Of a stretch of 64,000 nucleotides of DNA, positions 22,818 to 35,380 are shown one piece after another. Where the stretch lies: the NCBI GenBank assembly GCA_000750105.3, contig JPHH03000083.1:36008-100007 (forward strand), given 5' to 3'. How positions within the stretch are numbered: the stretch's first letter is position 1; the number at the start of each line of letters is the position of its first letter. Below the pieces are notes generated by a model that searched no databases, was not told the origin of the DNA, and saw only the letters and a list, made by a program, of their open reading frames with translations. Origin of the DNA: Tolypocladium sp. Sup5 PDA-1. Lineage: Eukaryota; Ascomycota; Sordariomycetes; Hypocreales; Ophiocordycipitaceae. The translations under genes and the position numbers were made by a program.

Positions 22818-23728
22818 GGTTGCTGCTGTTTTGCTCCTTCGTCGACAGGTAGGCCAAAAAATGGGGTAGTTTAAATGGCGGGATACGTGAGCAAAGGTCA
22901 ATCAATGTAGGAAGCCAACGAGTCCGAATGGGCCTGGGGAGAGCCAGCGGGACACGAACAGTGAGGAAGGGACAGAGAGTTGACTATAAAAACAGGAACA
23001 CAAGGTACAATGGGTTCAGGTACAGCGCGTCCGGCTTTGCTGCCAATGAAATTTCTCCATTAGGCCATTTTTGGCTACGCCCTGTTTCAAAGTCTTGTAT
23101 TTGCTACTAGAGAGCCTAACGCTCAGCAGTTGAGCAGCCGCCAAAAACACTGCTACCAGCGGTTTTAATTTCTCCGTGAAACGCTTGCGGATCATTTCGG
23201 CGCCTTGCTCAACATATTGTCCAGATTTAACTTAGCAAGGACTCAATTAGCCGCCTCGTTAAGGCAGCCGCTTTCGATGGATATTGCTTCCTCTGATGAC
23301 GGTACGCACTCACCCCGCACAGACCACACTGCCCCGCGTTTTTCTATTGCGTGACACCGGGACGCTGTGCCTGAACCCCACTGTACCAGAACTCATGGAG
23401 TGAAGGCAAGCGAACAGACTGTCTCGCGTGGAGGTATCTCGCTAGCTACTCAGTTCTGCCTATCGCTACCGCACTGACCTTGACCTGTGGCACACAAAAG
23501 GCAGGCAAAAGCCGTTGACATCGTGAGATCCCGCATTTTGAGTCAGGTGGCCTAACCATCGCGCTCTGGAGCTGCTCACTTAAGCACAGATGCACATGCC
23601 AGGGGCATGGCCACACAAATGGTCAAGCCCGGAAGCTTTGCCTGGCGTTGCGCTCAGACACCTCGTCGGATCGGGTAGGTCAAAGTAACTCATGAAAGAG
23701 AGTTGTATGAGTGAAGACGAGTCGGATG
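22818..23728. other. no gene; possible tRNA-like relic
   Basis: This is the upstream region of the RGS receptor followed by non-coding DNA. On the minus strand 23566-23517 reads GAGCGCGATGGTTAGGCC then ACCTGACTCAAAATG, which resembles the D-arm and anticodon arm of a tRNA. No T-loop consensus or closing acceptor stem is visible, so it is at best a fossil or the head of a tRNA-derived SINE. Confidence 0.3.
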
Positions 23729-24135
23729 ACCCCCTAGGCAGCTTAAAAAAAGAGTGGCCGACCAGAGCTAGTGAGATGGTTGGGTGGCCACACCCCACAT
23801 CCGCCAGGCACACAGCCCCAGCTTCTTCTCTAACTAGTTAGGCCTGAGTGACGGAGGCGACCCGGATCTGCGCTGGAAGGTCCCGCTGTCCCAGTCGGGT
23901 CCTTTAAATTTGAGGGGTCCAGGTCGCTTAATATGCCAAGTCTACAGCACGTGGGGCCTGCCTAAGCTAGACTCGCCCGTTTGACGCAACAGGGCAGGTT
24001 CGCGAGCGAGCAATGGAGCCATATCAACTTGGACTTGTTGGCCAGGCAGGGGTTGGAGTCTTGACAGACAGTGTCGCGTGCCGATTCATCCGTCTAGGAA
24101 GGCCGTATGTGTCACGCATGTAGCCAAATGCACCT
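23729..24135 (-). repeat. 0.4-kb dispersed repeat, copy 2
   Basis: This is the inverted partner of 8683-9095. Identity is very high over the 107 bases at its right end and lower, with small indels, toward the left. Together the copies form an inverted repeat pair about 14.6 kb apart. Neither copy contains a coding frame conserved with the other. Confidence 0.85.
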
Positions 24136-24318
24136 CATTAGTTCTGAGATAAGAGTCTCAGAGCCATCTTGTGACCCACATCGTGAAGGGCTTGTTGAGT
24201 TCACTCAGATGAGGTGCTTCTAGACGTGAGTGGAGCGCTACAATACGTTGGCTACCTTCTACGCACAAGGCGACCATAGACGAACTTTGGCATCTGGCTC
24301 TTACCCGAAGCCGCCCGT

Positions 24319-24604
24319 TTCTTGACTCGCTGGAGATTCTGCAGGCTTCACGGCTACACTCAGGGCGTATTGTCGACTCTGAGAGACCGCATCGCTGTGG
24401 CTACAAGTCCCAAGGTTGGCTCCCGCAACTTGTTGCCGCGGGTCGGTTCAGTCCGCTTGGAGGAGACATGTTTTCGTTAGGCTCTTACGGCAAGAAGTTT
24501 CCGAGGCTTACTCTACTCCTGTTCATTTGCAGACTTGATGGGTCTGCAGTGATCCTACGGTGCGTTGTCCCCATGTTCCCTTAGATGAGAGTAGATGAAC
24601 TTCC
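24319..24604 (+). repeat. diverged dispersed repeat, copy 2
   Basis: Partner of 1-384 in the same orientation, lacking about 90 bases present in copy 1. It lies only about 180 bp from the 0.4-kb repeat at 23729-24135, so this neighbourhood concentrates old repeats. Confidence 0.6.
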
Positions 24605-26364
24605 ACTACGCAGAGGCACTAGCACAACGTAACTGACTGCGAAATTTCCCGACCTGTCTGTGGCGTCTGCGTATAATCTTCTCAAGAATATCATTGTCTG
24701 ATATTCTCTCTTTGGTGTACAAGCTCGACCGCTGCCTGTTGGGACCATATAGCGACTGCCGCGGTGATTTCCTCTGGCCACCAATACTGTACCTGAGGCC
24801 GATGTGGACGTAGCGTCACAGTTGCCGCATGCATTAGTCCATGGGGCTCGCTGCAAGCGTGAAATACCTGCAGGCCCGGACGAGAGATGTATTATCGTCT
24901 GTACAAACAACCGAGGCGGCCGCCCGATAACGACGATAACGACGGGTGACATCTGCGGCACCGCGGGTGCCCACTGTCCGCTACCTTCACGCCCTCGGCA
25001 ATCAACTCCGAGGTGCTAAGCAAGAGTAAGGCAGGCAATTGAAAGTCTTACAGTAGACTTCTGAAGCAACCCAAAGCTTGGCGGAGAAAGCACTTGAACA
25101 TCACATTCAGGAAGCGGGATCACGATATGCTACTATGAACTTTGAACTGGGGGGTTGGTCAGAAGATGGTAATCTTAGGCCCAGGCTGTTGGAGACGGTT
25201 GGGGAAACGTCAATCACAGACGAACCTCCAAAATAAGGAAGGCGCTAAGTATGCGTGCGGAGACCGGGGGAGCTCCACAGGGTACGTACTTGGTAACCTC
25301 AGTTAATTCAGCACTCGAGACGGGCCTAGAAGCTGAGGTGAGTTGCTGCAACTTGCTGGCCTGCTGGCCCGTAACAAGCGCCTCCACCCCCACCAGTGGT
25401 GTATGTACCTGGCTTTATCACGAAAGCGGCGGCGATGTGGAATATCGATGGGCGTCATTGATAATGGCAACGACAGCCTCGACGAACGTCCCTAGCTAGC
25501 CCTACCGCGTTGGCCGAGAGGGTATGCGATGCTGGCGATGCTGGCGATGGTCATGGTCATGGCCATGATGCGCAGAGTTTTTCGAGTTTTTGCCTCCTAA
25601 ATAGTGGGCAATCAATCATTGAATGTCTGAATGCTGGCCTTGCTGCTGCTGCTGTCGGGTTCGGGTGCCACAACATCTTTCTCGAGATGCTGCAGACGGG
25701 AGCGGGCAAAAGGGCGCGTCAAGCAGGCGCCTCGCGCCCAACAAGGAAGGGCCAACTGAGCGCCTGTCTGCCAGCTGTCCCCCCGTACGGACTACACTGA
25801 GGTGGAAAGTGCAGGCCATCTATCTCCAACACCATTCACTCAATTCATCGCTCCTCAATGCGACATCTACTTTCTTCATCCGCCGCAGCTCGCACGCGCC
25901 GCCCATGTTGGATCGCCAATACGGGTAAGACGGCAGTTCGCACTGGCCAGGCGGGTTGCCCGCTTCATTAGGCAGGTCGGCGTCGCCCACCATATCGCAA
26001 CCCGAGGGACTTGCGGGTGCCACATGGAGACGGAAGAGCATTGGAGCAGCAGCCAGCTCTCAAGCCTCGCATCCGTCGCCAGCGTCCCCGCGAGACACGG
26101 GCGTCGGGCAGGGGACAAGGGGTAACCCAGGGGCGGGTCCAGCCACTGGTGTGGTCTCTGTACTGCTTCCGCATTCTGACGATGCGCCAACGTCACGGGT
26201 CCAGCAGTGCAGAGCGTCTGACGGAATGGCCATCGCGCAACCCAAGCCCAGACCCGGAGCGACTTGCTTGCGTCCATCCATCACCAAATCAACCGGAACA
26301 CACCTCCTCCTCGATTCGACCAGACCCCTTTGCCCGTCGCCTCTCGCCTGTCCTCAGCGTTGGA
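24605..26364. other. no gene supported
   Basis: Short, overlapping frames without motifs fill this stretch. The right part (after about 25500) becomes the upstream region of the OPT transporter, with pyrimidine-rich sequence after 26380 that is likely its 5' leader. Confidence 0.4.
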
Positions 26365-26370
26365 TATAAA
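26365..26370 (+). promoter_or_regulatory. TATA-like element of the OPT transporter gene
   Basis: TATAAA lies 132 bp before the transporter ATG, followed by a CT-rich leader (about 26385-26460) of the sort common just upstream of expressed fungal genes. Placement fits a core promoter; no experimental evidence is available here. Confidence 0.45.
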
Positions 26371-26496
26371 CTCCAGCTCGTCCCTACCTCTCACCACGGA
26401 CCCTCTCTTCCTCTTCACTTGTCAGACGTCTTGCCTCCCTCCTGTCAGGAACCCTTCGTCCAACAGTGGAGCAGAGCGCGCACAAGACCCAGCATC

Positions 26497-29140
26497 ATGG
26501 GCTTCAAGGAACGCTTCGGCGTCAAGTCGCGCGAGACGCCAGCTGAAGGTGCTGAGACGACCGGCGCTGAGATTCTCCCCGCCGTCTCCGCCGACCACAA
26601 CCCCGAGAGGGAGCTCCGGCGCTTCAGGAAGCAGCACAAGTGGGATCCCTTCCTGGATATCGACAAGCTCGACAACATCGACGATGCCCTCGCCTCTGGC
26701 AACGCCGAGAAGGAGGCTGCCATTGACGAGTCGCTCATCCAGGAGGACTCGCCTTACCCTGAAGTTCGCTCGTCGGTAAGTTTCTTCATCTCCCCGGACC
26801 AGATGGACTCGCAAGCAGCAGCAAGCAGAAGTCGAGCATCCATCTGGAGAACACGGAACTGACCGACCGGCTTCTCTTCAGGTCCCGCCTTATGACATCA
26901 ACGTGCCAGTCAACACCATTCGCGCCTGGACCATTGGTTCCTTCCTCTGCACCATCGTCGCCGCATGCAACGTTCTCCTCGCCCTGCGCCGAACTCCCAT
27001 CTCCATCTCGTCCACTGTCGTGCAGTTGATCGCCTACCCGTGAGTTCATGCCCCCATCCCTTTCAAACTCGTGCCGCTCGATAAGAGTAGACGCTGACCA
27101 CTTTTCATACAGCATGGGTGTCGGCTGGGCCAAGTTCATGCCCAAGGCGTCGTTCAAGCTGTTTGGCCATCACCTTGAGCTGAACCCCGGACCTTTCAAC
27201 GTCAAGGAGCACACCATCATCACCATGATGACTGCTGCTGGTTCATCCATCAGCTACTCCATCGACATTCTCCTGGCCCAGGAAGTCTTCTACCAGCAGC
27301 GGTTCAAGTGGGGCTTCCAGATCCTTCTTATGTTGTCCACCCAGGCCATGGGCTTCGGCGTTGCTGGTATTGCCCGACGATTCCTCGTCTGGCCGTCGTC
27401 CATGGTGTGGCCCGCGACCCTGATTACCTGCACCGTCATGTACTCGCTGCACGACCACAGGCCCTCGGAGCCCACGCAGACCAACGGCTGGAAGATTGGC
27501 CGATATAGCTTCTTCCTCATCGTTGCCCTGGCAACCTTTGGCTGGGAGTGGTTCCCTTTGGTCATTGCCCCCTTCCTGTCCATATTTATGTTCGCCACGT
27601 GGATTGCGCCGTCCAACGTTATCGTCAACCAGATCTTTGGTGGAAACACTGGTCTCGGCCTCATCCCCATCTCCTTCGATTGGGCCACCGTTACCTGTTT
27701 CCTGGGTTCTCCCCTCCAGACTCCTGCCTTTGCCATTCTCAACGTCACTGCTGGTATTATCCTCACCACCCTTGGCGCCATTGGCCTGGCCTGGGCTGGC
27801 CCTGAATTCTACCGCTACCTGCCCCTCAGCGCCAACCAGAACTTCGACCGATTCGCGGAGCCCTACAACACCAGCCGCATTCTCACGCCCGATTTCACGT
27901 TCAACGAGACTGCCTACAAAGCCTACTCGCCTATTCTGCTCGGCCCGACCTTCTCGCTCTCGTACGGCCTGTCCTTCGCCACGCTCATATCCACGGTCAC
28001 TCACGTCGCCCTCTTCTATGGTTCTGATGTCTGGAACCGTGCTTGGAATTCCAAGTACGAGGAGCCTGACGTTCACCTGAAGCTCATGCGGAAGTACAAG
28101 GAGGCGCCCGAGTGGTGGTTCCTTTCCATCTTTGCCGTCAGCTTTGCCTTCGGTATGATTGCTAGCCAGGTCTGGACGACTCACCTTCCCTGGTGGGCGT
28201 ATATCCTCTGTATCCTTATTGGTGCTGTCCTGTTCATCCCCATCGGCATAGTCCAGGCCATCACCAACCAGCAGACTGGTCTCAATGTCATTACCGAGAT
28301 GATTATCGGATATATGATGCCCGGCCGCCCCGTCGCCATGATGCTCTTCAAGTCCTGGGGTTACATGCTGTCGAGCAACGGCCTCACCTACATTTCCGAC
28401 ATGAAGGTTGGCCACTACATGAAGATTCCTCCCCGCAGCATGTTCACCGCCCAGGCCTTTGCCGTCATCTGGCTCTCCTTCGTGCAGATCTCCACCTACA
28501 ACTTCCTCCGAGGAAACATTGAGGGCATCTGCACCCCCGACCAGACCCAGGGCCTAACCTGCCCCGGCGCCCGGACCTTCTACCACGCCAGTGTCATCTG
28601 GGGTGTCATTGGTCCTGCCAGGGTGTTCGGTGCTGGCAGCATCTACGCCTGGACAAACTGGTTCTGGTTCATCGGCTTCGCCCTGCCTGTGATCCAGTTC
28701 TTTGTTGCCCGGCGCTATCCCCGCTCTTGGGTCCGTTATGTCGTCACGCCCGCCATGTTCGGCGCTGCTGGCATGATCCCTCCCGCTACTCTCTACTACC
28801 TCTTCCAGTGGGTCATTGTCGGTCTCATCTTCAACGCCTTCATTCGCCGACGCTTCTTCGGCTGGTGGTGTAAGCTTTTCTCCTCTCGCTCCCTGTCCTT
28901 GGTGTCGACAGAAGCTAATTTTCACCTGCAGCTCGCTACAACTATGCCTTGTCCGGTGCCCTCGACATCGGAACTGCTCTTTGCACCGTCATCTCTGGTC
29001 TCGGCCTCGGTCTCAGTGAAACCAATTTCCCTGACTGGTGGGGCACGGACGTCATTAACAACACCTTGGACAACAACGGAACTGCCGTTACCAAGGTTTT
29101 CGTCGAGGGCCAGGACCCCATTGGACCTTCGAGCTGGTAG
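26497..29140 (+). CDS. OPT-family oligopeptide transporter
   Basis: Exons 26497-26775, 26882-27039, 27113-28869 and 28932-29140 join in frame to 800 aa, normal for the family. Introns are 106, 73 and 62 nt with GT-AG ends. An acidic, soluble N-terminus (about 95 residues) precedes some 14-16 hydrophobic helices. The family signature NPGPFNVKEHTIITMM lies at the start of the helical core, and a YMKIPPRSMFTAQ motif late in the protein. OPT proteins of this branch import small peptides or glutathione-like substrates across the plasma membrane with protons. The true substrate cannot be told from sequence. Coding sequence is C-ending-codon rich, unlike the surrounding DNA, consistent with a well-expressed resident gene. 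Confidence 0.95.
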
Positions 29141-30384
29141 AGAACCAGTAGGCTCTATCACACAAGTTCTGGGTAGTTGAGAGCAGAGGATTTATATTTT
29201 AGGTGCGATGCTGTATAGTTAATGCAAAGATGTCACTGCATATATCCCCAATGAATCATCCACCTCATCGTGACTGCAAACTGGTTAGACCATGGTTGGG
29301 GGGGTGCAGCCAGATATTGACTCTGGCACTTCGTTGGCGTTGGATGTTTTGCACTCGGGGCGTCTGTATAGAGAGTGTGACAGCGTTGAATGATGTAAGA
29401 AACCGATAAGACATGGCTCAGACTCGGCTTCTTCATGTCCACGAAGTGACCCAAGAGGCAAGGCCATCCGAACCAGGTGTTCGGAAGGTAATGGCTCTGG
29501 AACAAATCCGTGAAATAGAAGGATAGAAGCACGAACGTCTCGGGCTCGTTCATGATCAGGACGGACGGCATTATAGCGGACTTTAGCATCCACTATCTGG
29601 TGAAGAGTGCCTTCGAAGGCCGTAACGCACCGTTTCCTCCACCGTTTGAGCTGTAACTCGGTGACTGCCACTCCACCGCTGCAGCAGGGCTAAGGCCACC
29701 CGTTACGGCCAAAACCTCTACTTCAACAAGCTAGGCTACACAAATGATGCATTTAACGCATTGAGCATTCATCATGCTATCGGAAACAAGTTAAAGCCAA
29801 GAGAATTTCTCTCGAAAGTTCGCCGCCATCGTCTTGATGACGTCTTGGGAACCAGGAATGTTCTCGAATTCAAATTCCTCTCCTCACTCTTGGTGCTAGC
29901 CCAGTTTTCGTCCCGCTCACAACCCTCCGGTCACCTTCCTGCTCCACTAGGGACTTGCAGATTCTCGTCGATGAAGGTTCACTACTCGCACCGGGCAGCT
30001 CTGAAGCTTCGCGTGGTAAGTCTGCGAAGCCAAGAACCCGCACAGAATGCAGTGGCATCCCCCTGCGCAGAGAGCGACAGGTGCAGGCATACAACGGGAC
30101 ATTACAGCGCCGACAAAGTATGTCGAAGTGCCAGAGGAATGGCGCCTGAACGACCAACCGGCATTCCCGCACCCGTTCTCCGTCCAACGCGGTGAAACAA
30201 AGTGTCAAGCAAGGTCCTTGTGCGTCACCGCTCCCGAGTTTCGTCGATTTGATTTCCTCTTTCTGCATCACACCGCTGCGGCCTGTGAGCTGTTCGTGTT
30301 GCAAAGCGCAATTCCTCCATGCAGGGTTGATCCACGGCCACAAAGCTTCTACACCTGAGGCCGCAGTTATTTTTCCGTGGCGAC
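29141..30384. other. intergenic, no gene supported
   Basis: This lies between the 3' ends of the OPT gene (plus) and the bZIP gene (minus), so both terminators should be here. Overlapping frames of up to 157 codons on both strands show no recognisable domain. Confidence 0.4.
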
Positions 30385-31266
30385 TCAGAGCGATGCCTCT
30401 CGCGAGCTCATATCAGCAACCGCTCGAGGAGGGCCCCAGCGTGGATTTGTGTGATCGCTCCAAGGGGGCACGTTATAATAGTAGTACATCGCTGGGCCGC
30501 CGTCCATGGCTATGGATTGCGTCGTGTTAATGGTATGAGGAGGATCGCTGAGCATCGACGAAGGCGGTTGCCTGGAAAATGAGTCTTGCCGTGCAGGAGT
30601 TGCGTTTTTCGGAAAGGCTGAATACGAGCACTGAGAAGGGCCCGACGATCGCATCACGGGGGGAGCCGCGTCCATCTGTTTCCGGTGGCCATAGGGTCGC
30701 ATCGTCCGTTGCGCGAATTCCCAAGTGGCCGAGCTGGTCGCAGACGCGCTGGCAGTAGACGTCTCAAGGTTCGACTGGCTTGGGAGAGGGAAGAAGACGA
30801 ATTGGTCAAGATCTGAAGGCTGTCGGGGTAACAGGAGGTTTTGCAGGGACTGGGCGGCCGCTCCCGGGTCGTCTGGGTGGAGGGGTTGCCTTTGGGTGGA
30901 ATTGGGATGGATGACTGCGCTGGACTGCAGGTAATGGGCGACGTTCTCGTCGCTGATGCCGGAAATATTGAGGAGCTTTCGGAGCTGCTTATTCTCTTCT
31001 GCGACTCTCCTTGCGGCCATCTGGATCTCGGTAGAAGCCTCGATACCTTGGAGCTCGTATGTTATGAGCCTTTTCTCGAGCTGATGGACATACTCTCTCC
31101 TCCGCTCACGCGATCTCCTTTGGTTGTCCCGAATGCGGGCTAGATTGGCCTTTTGCTGCAGGAGGGGATATGGAGGAAAGGTTATTGTGTTAGACAATGC
31201 TTCTAGAAGACGTGCTCTGCGGAAGCGTCAAGTGGGGTTCTAGCTACTCACTGCGGGGTTTGACAT
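30385..31266 (-). CDS. bZIP transcription factor
   Basis: A tiny first exon (31266-31252, MSNPA) and a long second exon (31155-30385) join across a 96-nt GT-AG intron to give 261 aa. The basic region starts almost at once: QQKANLARIRDNQRRSRERR, with the Asn-x7-Arg core of bZIP DNA-binding helices. It continues into a leucine-zipper-like helix ending near LRKLLNISGI. The rest is Ser/Pro/Gln-rich and probably unstructured. Fungal factors with the basic region this close to the N-terminus are often small regulators of stress or secondary metabolism, but the target genes here are unknown. The gene appears intact. Confidence 0.88.
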
Positions 31267-34154
31267 TTAGTTTCTAGATGTGTTCAATCGCAACGAGCCG
31301 GCAAACAGCTGTGCTTTCGGAGGCAAGCCGGTGGCGTAGAGCAAGATGAAAGGTCAAATTGGCGGTGTGAAAGTCGGAGAGGTACGCATCGTCGGTCGAA
31401 GTCAGTGTTAGGAAAGTAGAGAGATGTAGGAGAGGAGAGAACAAAAGCGGCTCCAGTGTCAAGTAACTTTCAGATTCAAATCTCGGCAAAGAGCTTGAAG
31501 GAGGATGTGTGTGGCGAAGCCAGCAGGGGATAGTTAACTGAGATGGATTGTGTTGTCACGAGGCCTCCTTGTGGCGGACGACCACAGCGACCCGGTCTTT
31601 CAGGTGTACTCCTCAATCTCGGGGCAGACTCATAGCGACCAGCCGTGACGACTGAAGCAGACCATGGCCTTCAGCCGTCAAGCGGTTTGCTGTTCAAGCA
31701 GCACGGCAGCATCTGCTCCCATCAATCACATGTACGTCCTCCAAGCCGCAGAGGCGGCATCGGTCCGGCGGCGCAGGGGTGTCTCGTCGAGCAAGCCTGT
31801 TTGGCAACTTGGCCCGGCTCAGTCGATCACTTGTACCTTCCTCTTTGTCTGCAGCCTCAAACTCCAAGTTGGAAACAGCTGCGGATTCATCGGCAAACCC
31901 GCTACCGAAAGTGGTGGTGGCGTGGCTAGTTGTTCGGTTTCATTACAGCTGGCATCGGATTGGCAAGGCCGATCAACAATCCCCCCGCCGGGGCGCTTTC
32001 CCCTGTACGACTCTACAGACCCACAAAGCCCTGTTGCATCAACGCGAGGAGAACCATGCAGTACATTAGCGTGCCCAAAGTCAAACCTTTGCCTTAAGGT
32101 GTCCACTCCTGTTGAATGTTCAAGGCTACGATACGTATGGGTTGACTTGTGGCCTAGCCGTGTGTGGCTGTCCTGCATGTCGGTAGTTCAAGCCACACAC
32201 AGCTCCAAATGAGCTGCTGGCCTTGACTGTACCACCAAACTTCCCCCGCTATTAGAGCCGGACCCGCGCCGCGTGTCGTGTGCCGCATTACCGGAGTTGG
32301 ACTAGGACAGTCTCCCAGTCATACCGATAGATGAACAGCTGCCTGGAATTGGGAGTAACTGTTACTAATTTTAATATATCCAAATTGCATGCATGAAACC
32401 TAGTGTTGAGAATTGAGTACAACCCGCGTTAAGAGTCCCGTTCATGCCGTAACGTTTTAATTGCCGTAAGGCGTTTGCACTTCTAATTCTAACATGGGAT
32501 GTAAGCTGAACTCTTGTCGATCCGGCCTGCGATTGAACTGGTGGCGGAACTAGCACCGGCAAGCTTAGCGTTTTGCATACGAAATAGGAAGGCTGACGGA
32601 TAGCATAACCGCAGCCACGCCGACCTTGGTAGTTAAATGAATTGATAAACTTTATATCATTTATGACGGATGCTTTGAGTTTATACCCACAACTTCCAGT
32701 CACGTTCAGACGGATACCTCGGCATGGCGTTGGTGAGTAGTCCGGGTTAGGCTGCTGCATATTGATTGAGCGAGTGGAACCGTCCGATCTCGCCCTTTCA
32801 AGACACTGAAGAGCGAGTTACACCGAGTTGATACTTGAGTGATGAATCGCGCCGAGTTTCTCCGGCCTGGAGCAGAAACCACTCTTTTCTTTACGTAATA
32901 GAGATAGCAGCTTTCTACTTTAGTATTAACTAGCACTAGTCGCTCCTTGGTGAGATTTGCCATACACTAGATCGAAATGGGACGCCTATCGCCGAGAACC
33001 TGACACCGTAGCGCAAGCGCAACCACTATTAGCGAGAGCCATACGCAGTGAGAACTGCCCGTCTTTATTATCGACAATGAACCTCAACAATTATCACGAG
33101 AGGAGTTTTGTTTCGGCTTGTGCGAAAGGATTATGCCGGGGTGGTTTGTATAGCTACTAGAAGTTGGTGGTGGTGTAAGCCCAGGCGGGGCGACAAGTTG
33201 CCTCGGGGACAGCCGGTTGTGGCCATCAGGTCTAGCGCTTTGTACAGATCATTGAGCTTGGGATGGGGAAGGGATGGGGTAGACGGGATGGGGAATCGGG
33301 CGGAGGAGCCCTGCAAGTGCCACCGTGCAAGGGGGGCGGAGATCACAGGAGGAGGCGGCCGGGATGGCCCTGGAGCGCTGACGCAAACGAGGACAAGAGC
33401 CGACGACGACGGCAGGGGAGTACCGACGAACCTTGTCCAGGGTTGCCAGTTGCCAGGCCAGGAAGGTGCCAACTGCCAAGCTGACAACTGGGCTTTCATG
33501 CATCGCGGTCGGCGGCCATGTATGGGGATCGTGGATGGGCGATACCACGTGGCAGCTTGGCGATCAACAGACAGCCATCCTTGACTCGTCCTCTGGGCGG
33601 CAAGAAGGCACATGCCACGATTCACACAACTCCCTTGTTGTTCGTTGTTGTCGTTCTCGTCGTCGATAATACTATCGATGACGATGTTGCAAACATATAC
33701 GAGTACGGAGTACTAACTACAAGACAGAGAAAAAAAGGTACAGCTCCAAAATCAAGGCAGCGTGGCGCGCTTGCCACAACGCCACCACCTTCCACCACCA
33801 CCACTCCCATCTAGATCATCTGCACACGGTTCTAGACCCTATCTCAAACCTTCGACCTACTACTTCTGCCAAATGGCATTGCTCCAATGCAGCCCTAGCT
33901 GACAATAGGGACGATACCTTCCCAATGCGGATTCTACTTGAAACGCAGTGCGGGCTTCAGCTTCCTTTCATAGTCTTCGGGATAAATGCCGAAATTCAAG
34001 CACTCAACCGGCTCGCATTGGTCAATGAAAGATGAGGCAAGTCAAATAGATTAAATAGAATAAAAAGCTTCAACACGTCCGTCTCCAAAAATTTCAGTGC
34101 CTCTACAATCCTCACATAAGATACAACTCATACTTCGTACGAGCCACATTCACG
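31267..34154. other. long gene-poor interval
   Basis: No complete gene can be supported. A minus-strand open stretch near 34030-33935 reads plausibly as a C-terminal exon (CEPVECLNFGIYPEDYERK, then a stop), but no upstream exon was found, so it may be a gene relic. The segment 33180-33560 is G-rich on the plus strand without coding evidence. Confidence 0.4.
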
Positions 34155-35380
34155 ATGAAGTCTTCCGTCATCCTCTCTATAGCCGCGCTGGTTGCCGCCG
34201 AGGCACTGGCCAGGGCCCGCATCAGCAGCAACTCTGTCCGCCGCGCTGATGGCTCCGTTTGTAACCCTCATCTCCTATTAAGCGAACAGCATGCTAACGA
34301 CCTGAATTGCAGATCGACCAGGATATCCGTGATCTCGAGGACAAGTACAACTCTGAGACCGTTTACGGCGAGCACCTCGAGAAGCGCGCTGGCGCTGGCT
34401 CCAGCGAGCCCATGAAGGTCTTTTCCCCAGACGGCTACGAGGATGACAACTACTACGGCAACGGCCTTGTTGGCTCATCCAACCCGCAGACCTTTACCGT
34501 CAAGTTCGACACAGGGTCATCGACCTTCTTTGTCCCTGGCCCCAATTGCCCCGCCAATCAATGTATCGGACCAACCCGCTACAACCAGGGTGGCATCGAT
34601 GAGGGCAACATCACGACCAAAACGTATGGCGACGGCGGCAAACGAAGCGGCGAAAATTTCCTTGATACTGTCAGCGTCGCTGGTGTGTCCGTCGAGAAGA
34701 TGCAGGTCGTCTCGCTGTCTGTTCGTGACGGTTCGGCCCATGTTGCGCCTGATTCACTTATGGGTATGGGCTTTGGTCTGCTTAAAGGCAAGCCGGCTAC
34801 CTTTTTCGAGGCTGCCATGGCCCAAGGAAAGGTCTCTGTGAATGAGTTCTCATTCTACCTTGGACGTTCTGTGTCGGGCACTGGCGACAATTCAGAGATC
34901 ACTATAGGTGGCCGCGACACGTCCAAGTTCACCGGCAACCCTACTGTCCTCCCGGTGGTCAGCTACGACCATTGGAATGTGAAGCTTGACGGTCTCGCCG
35001 TTGGCGGCAAGCTCGTCTCAAAAACCTCTGGCAATGCCACGATTGATACCGGAACCACCTACATTTACGGCCCAACTACTGCCGTTGCGGCGTTGTACAA
35101 AGCTATTCCGGGCGCCAAGGCGGTTAGCGGAGGCAAATACACCTACCCTTGCGATTCGAACCCTCAGGTTGCTCTGCAAATGTCTGGCACGCAGTTTGTC
35201 ATTAACAGCCTCGACTTTGCGTCTGAGAAAAGTGGAAATGTCTGTACGGGCGTTATTTCTGGTGATAACTCCGCAACAGGTTTTACCGTGGGCGACTCGT
35301 TCCTTAAGAACTGGTACAGCATCTACTCGTATGATGCCAACAACGAGAAGCCGGCTGTCCTCCTTGCCAAGGCTGTTTAA
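34155..35380 (+). CDS. secreted pepsin-like aspartic protease (family A1)
   Basis: Exons 34155-34256 and 34313-35380 join in frame to 389 aa. The intron has an unusual GTTTGT donor, the only in-frame choice. A signal peptide (MKSSVILSIAALVAAEALA) leads into a propeptide ending near the dibasic LEKR. Mature enzyme follows with both catalytic aspartates: VKFDTGSSTFFVPG and NATIDTGTTYIYGP. Two Cys near CPANQC and two near the C-terminus (YPCDSNP and NVCTG) could form the usual disulfides. The length fits fungal extracellular aspartic proteases, which degrade protein at acidic pH. No GPI-attachment tail is apparent. The gene looks intact. Confidence 0.93.

Noticed and set aside
27243..28415. 390-codon open frame on the minus strand
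   Set aside because: It lies fully antisense to the OPT transporter and results from its C-ending codon bias; no domain is seen.
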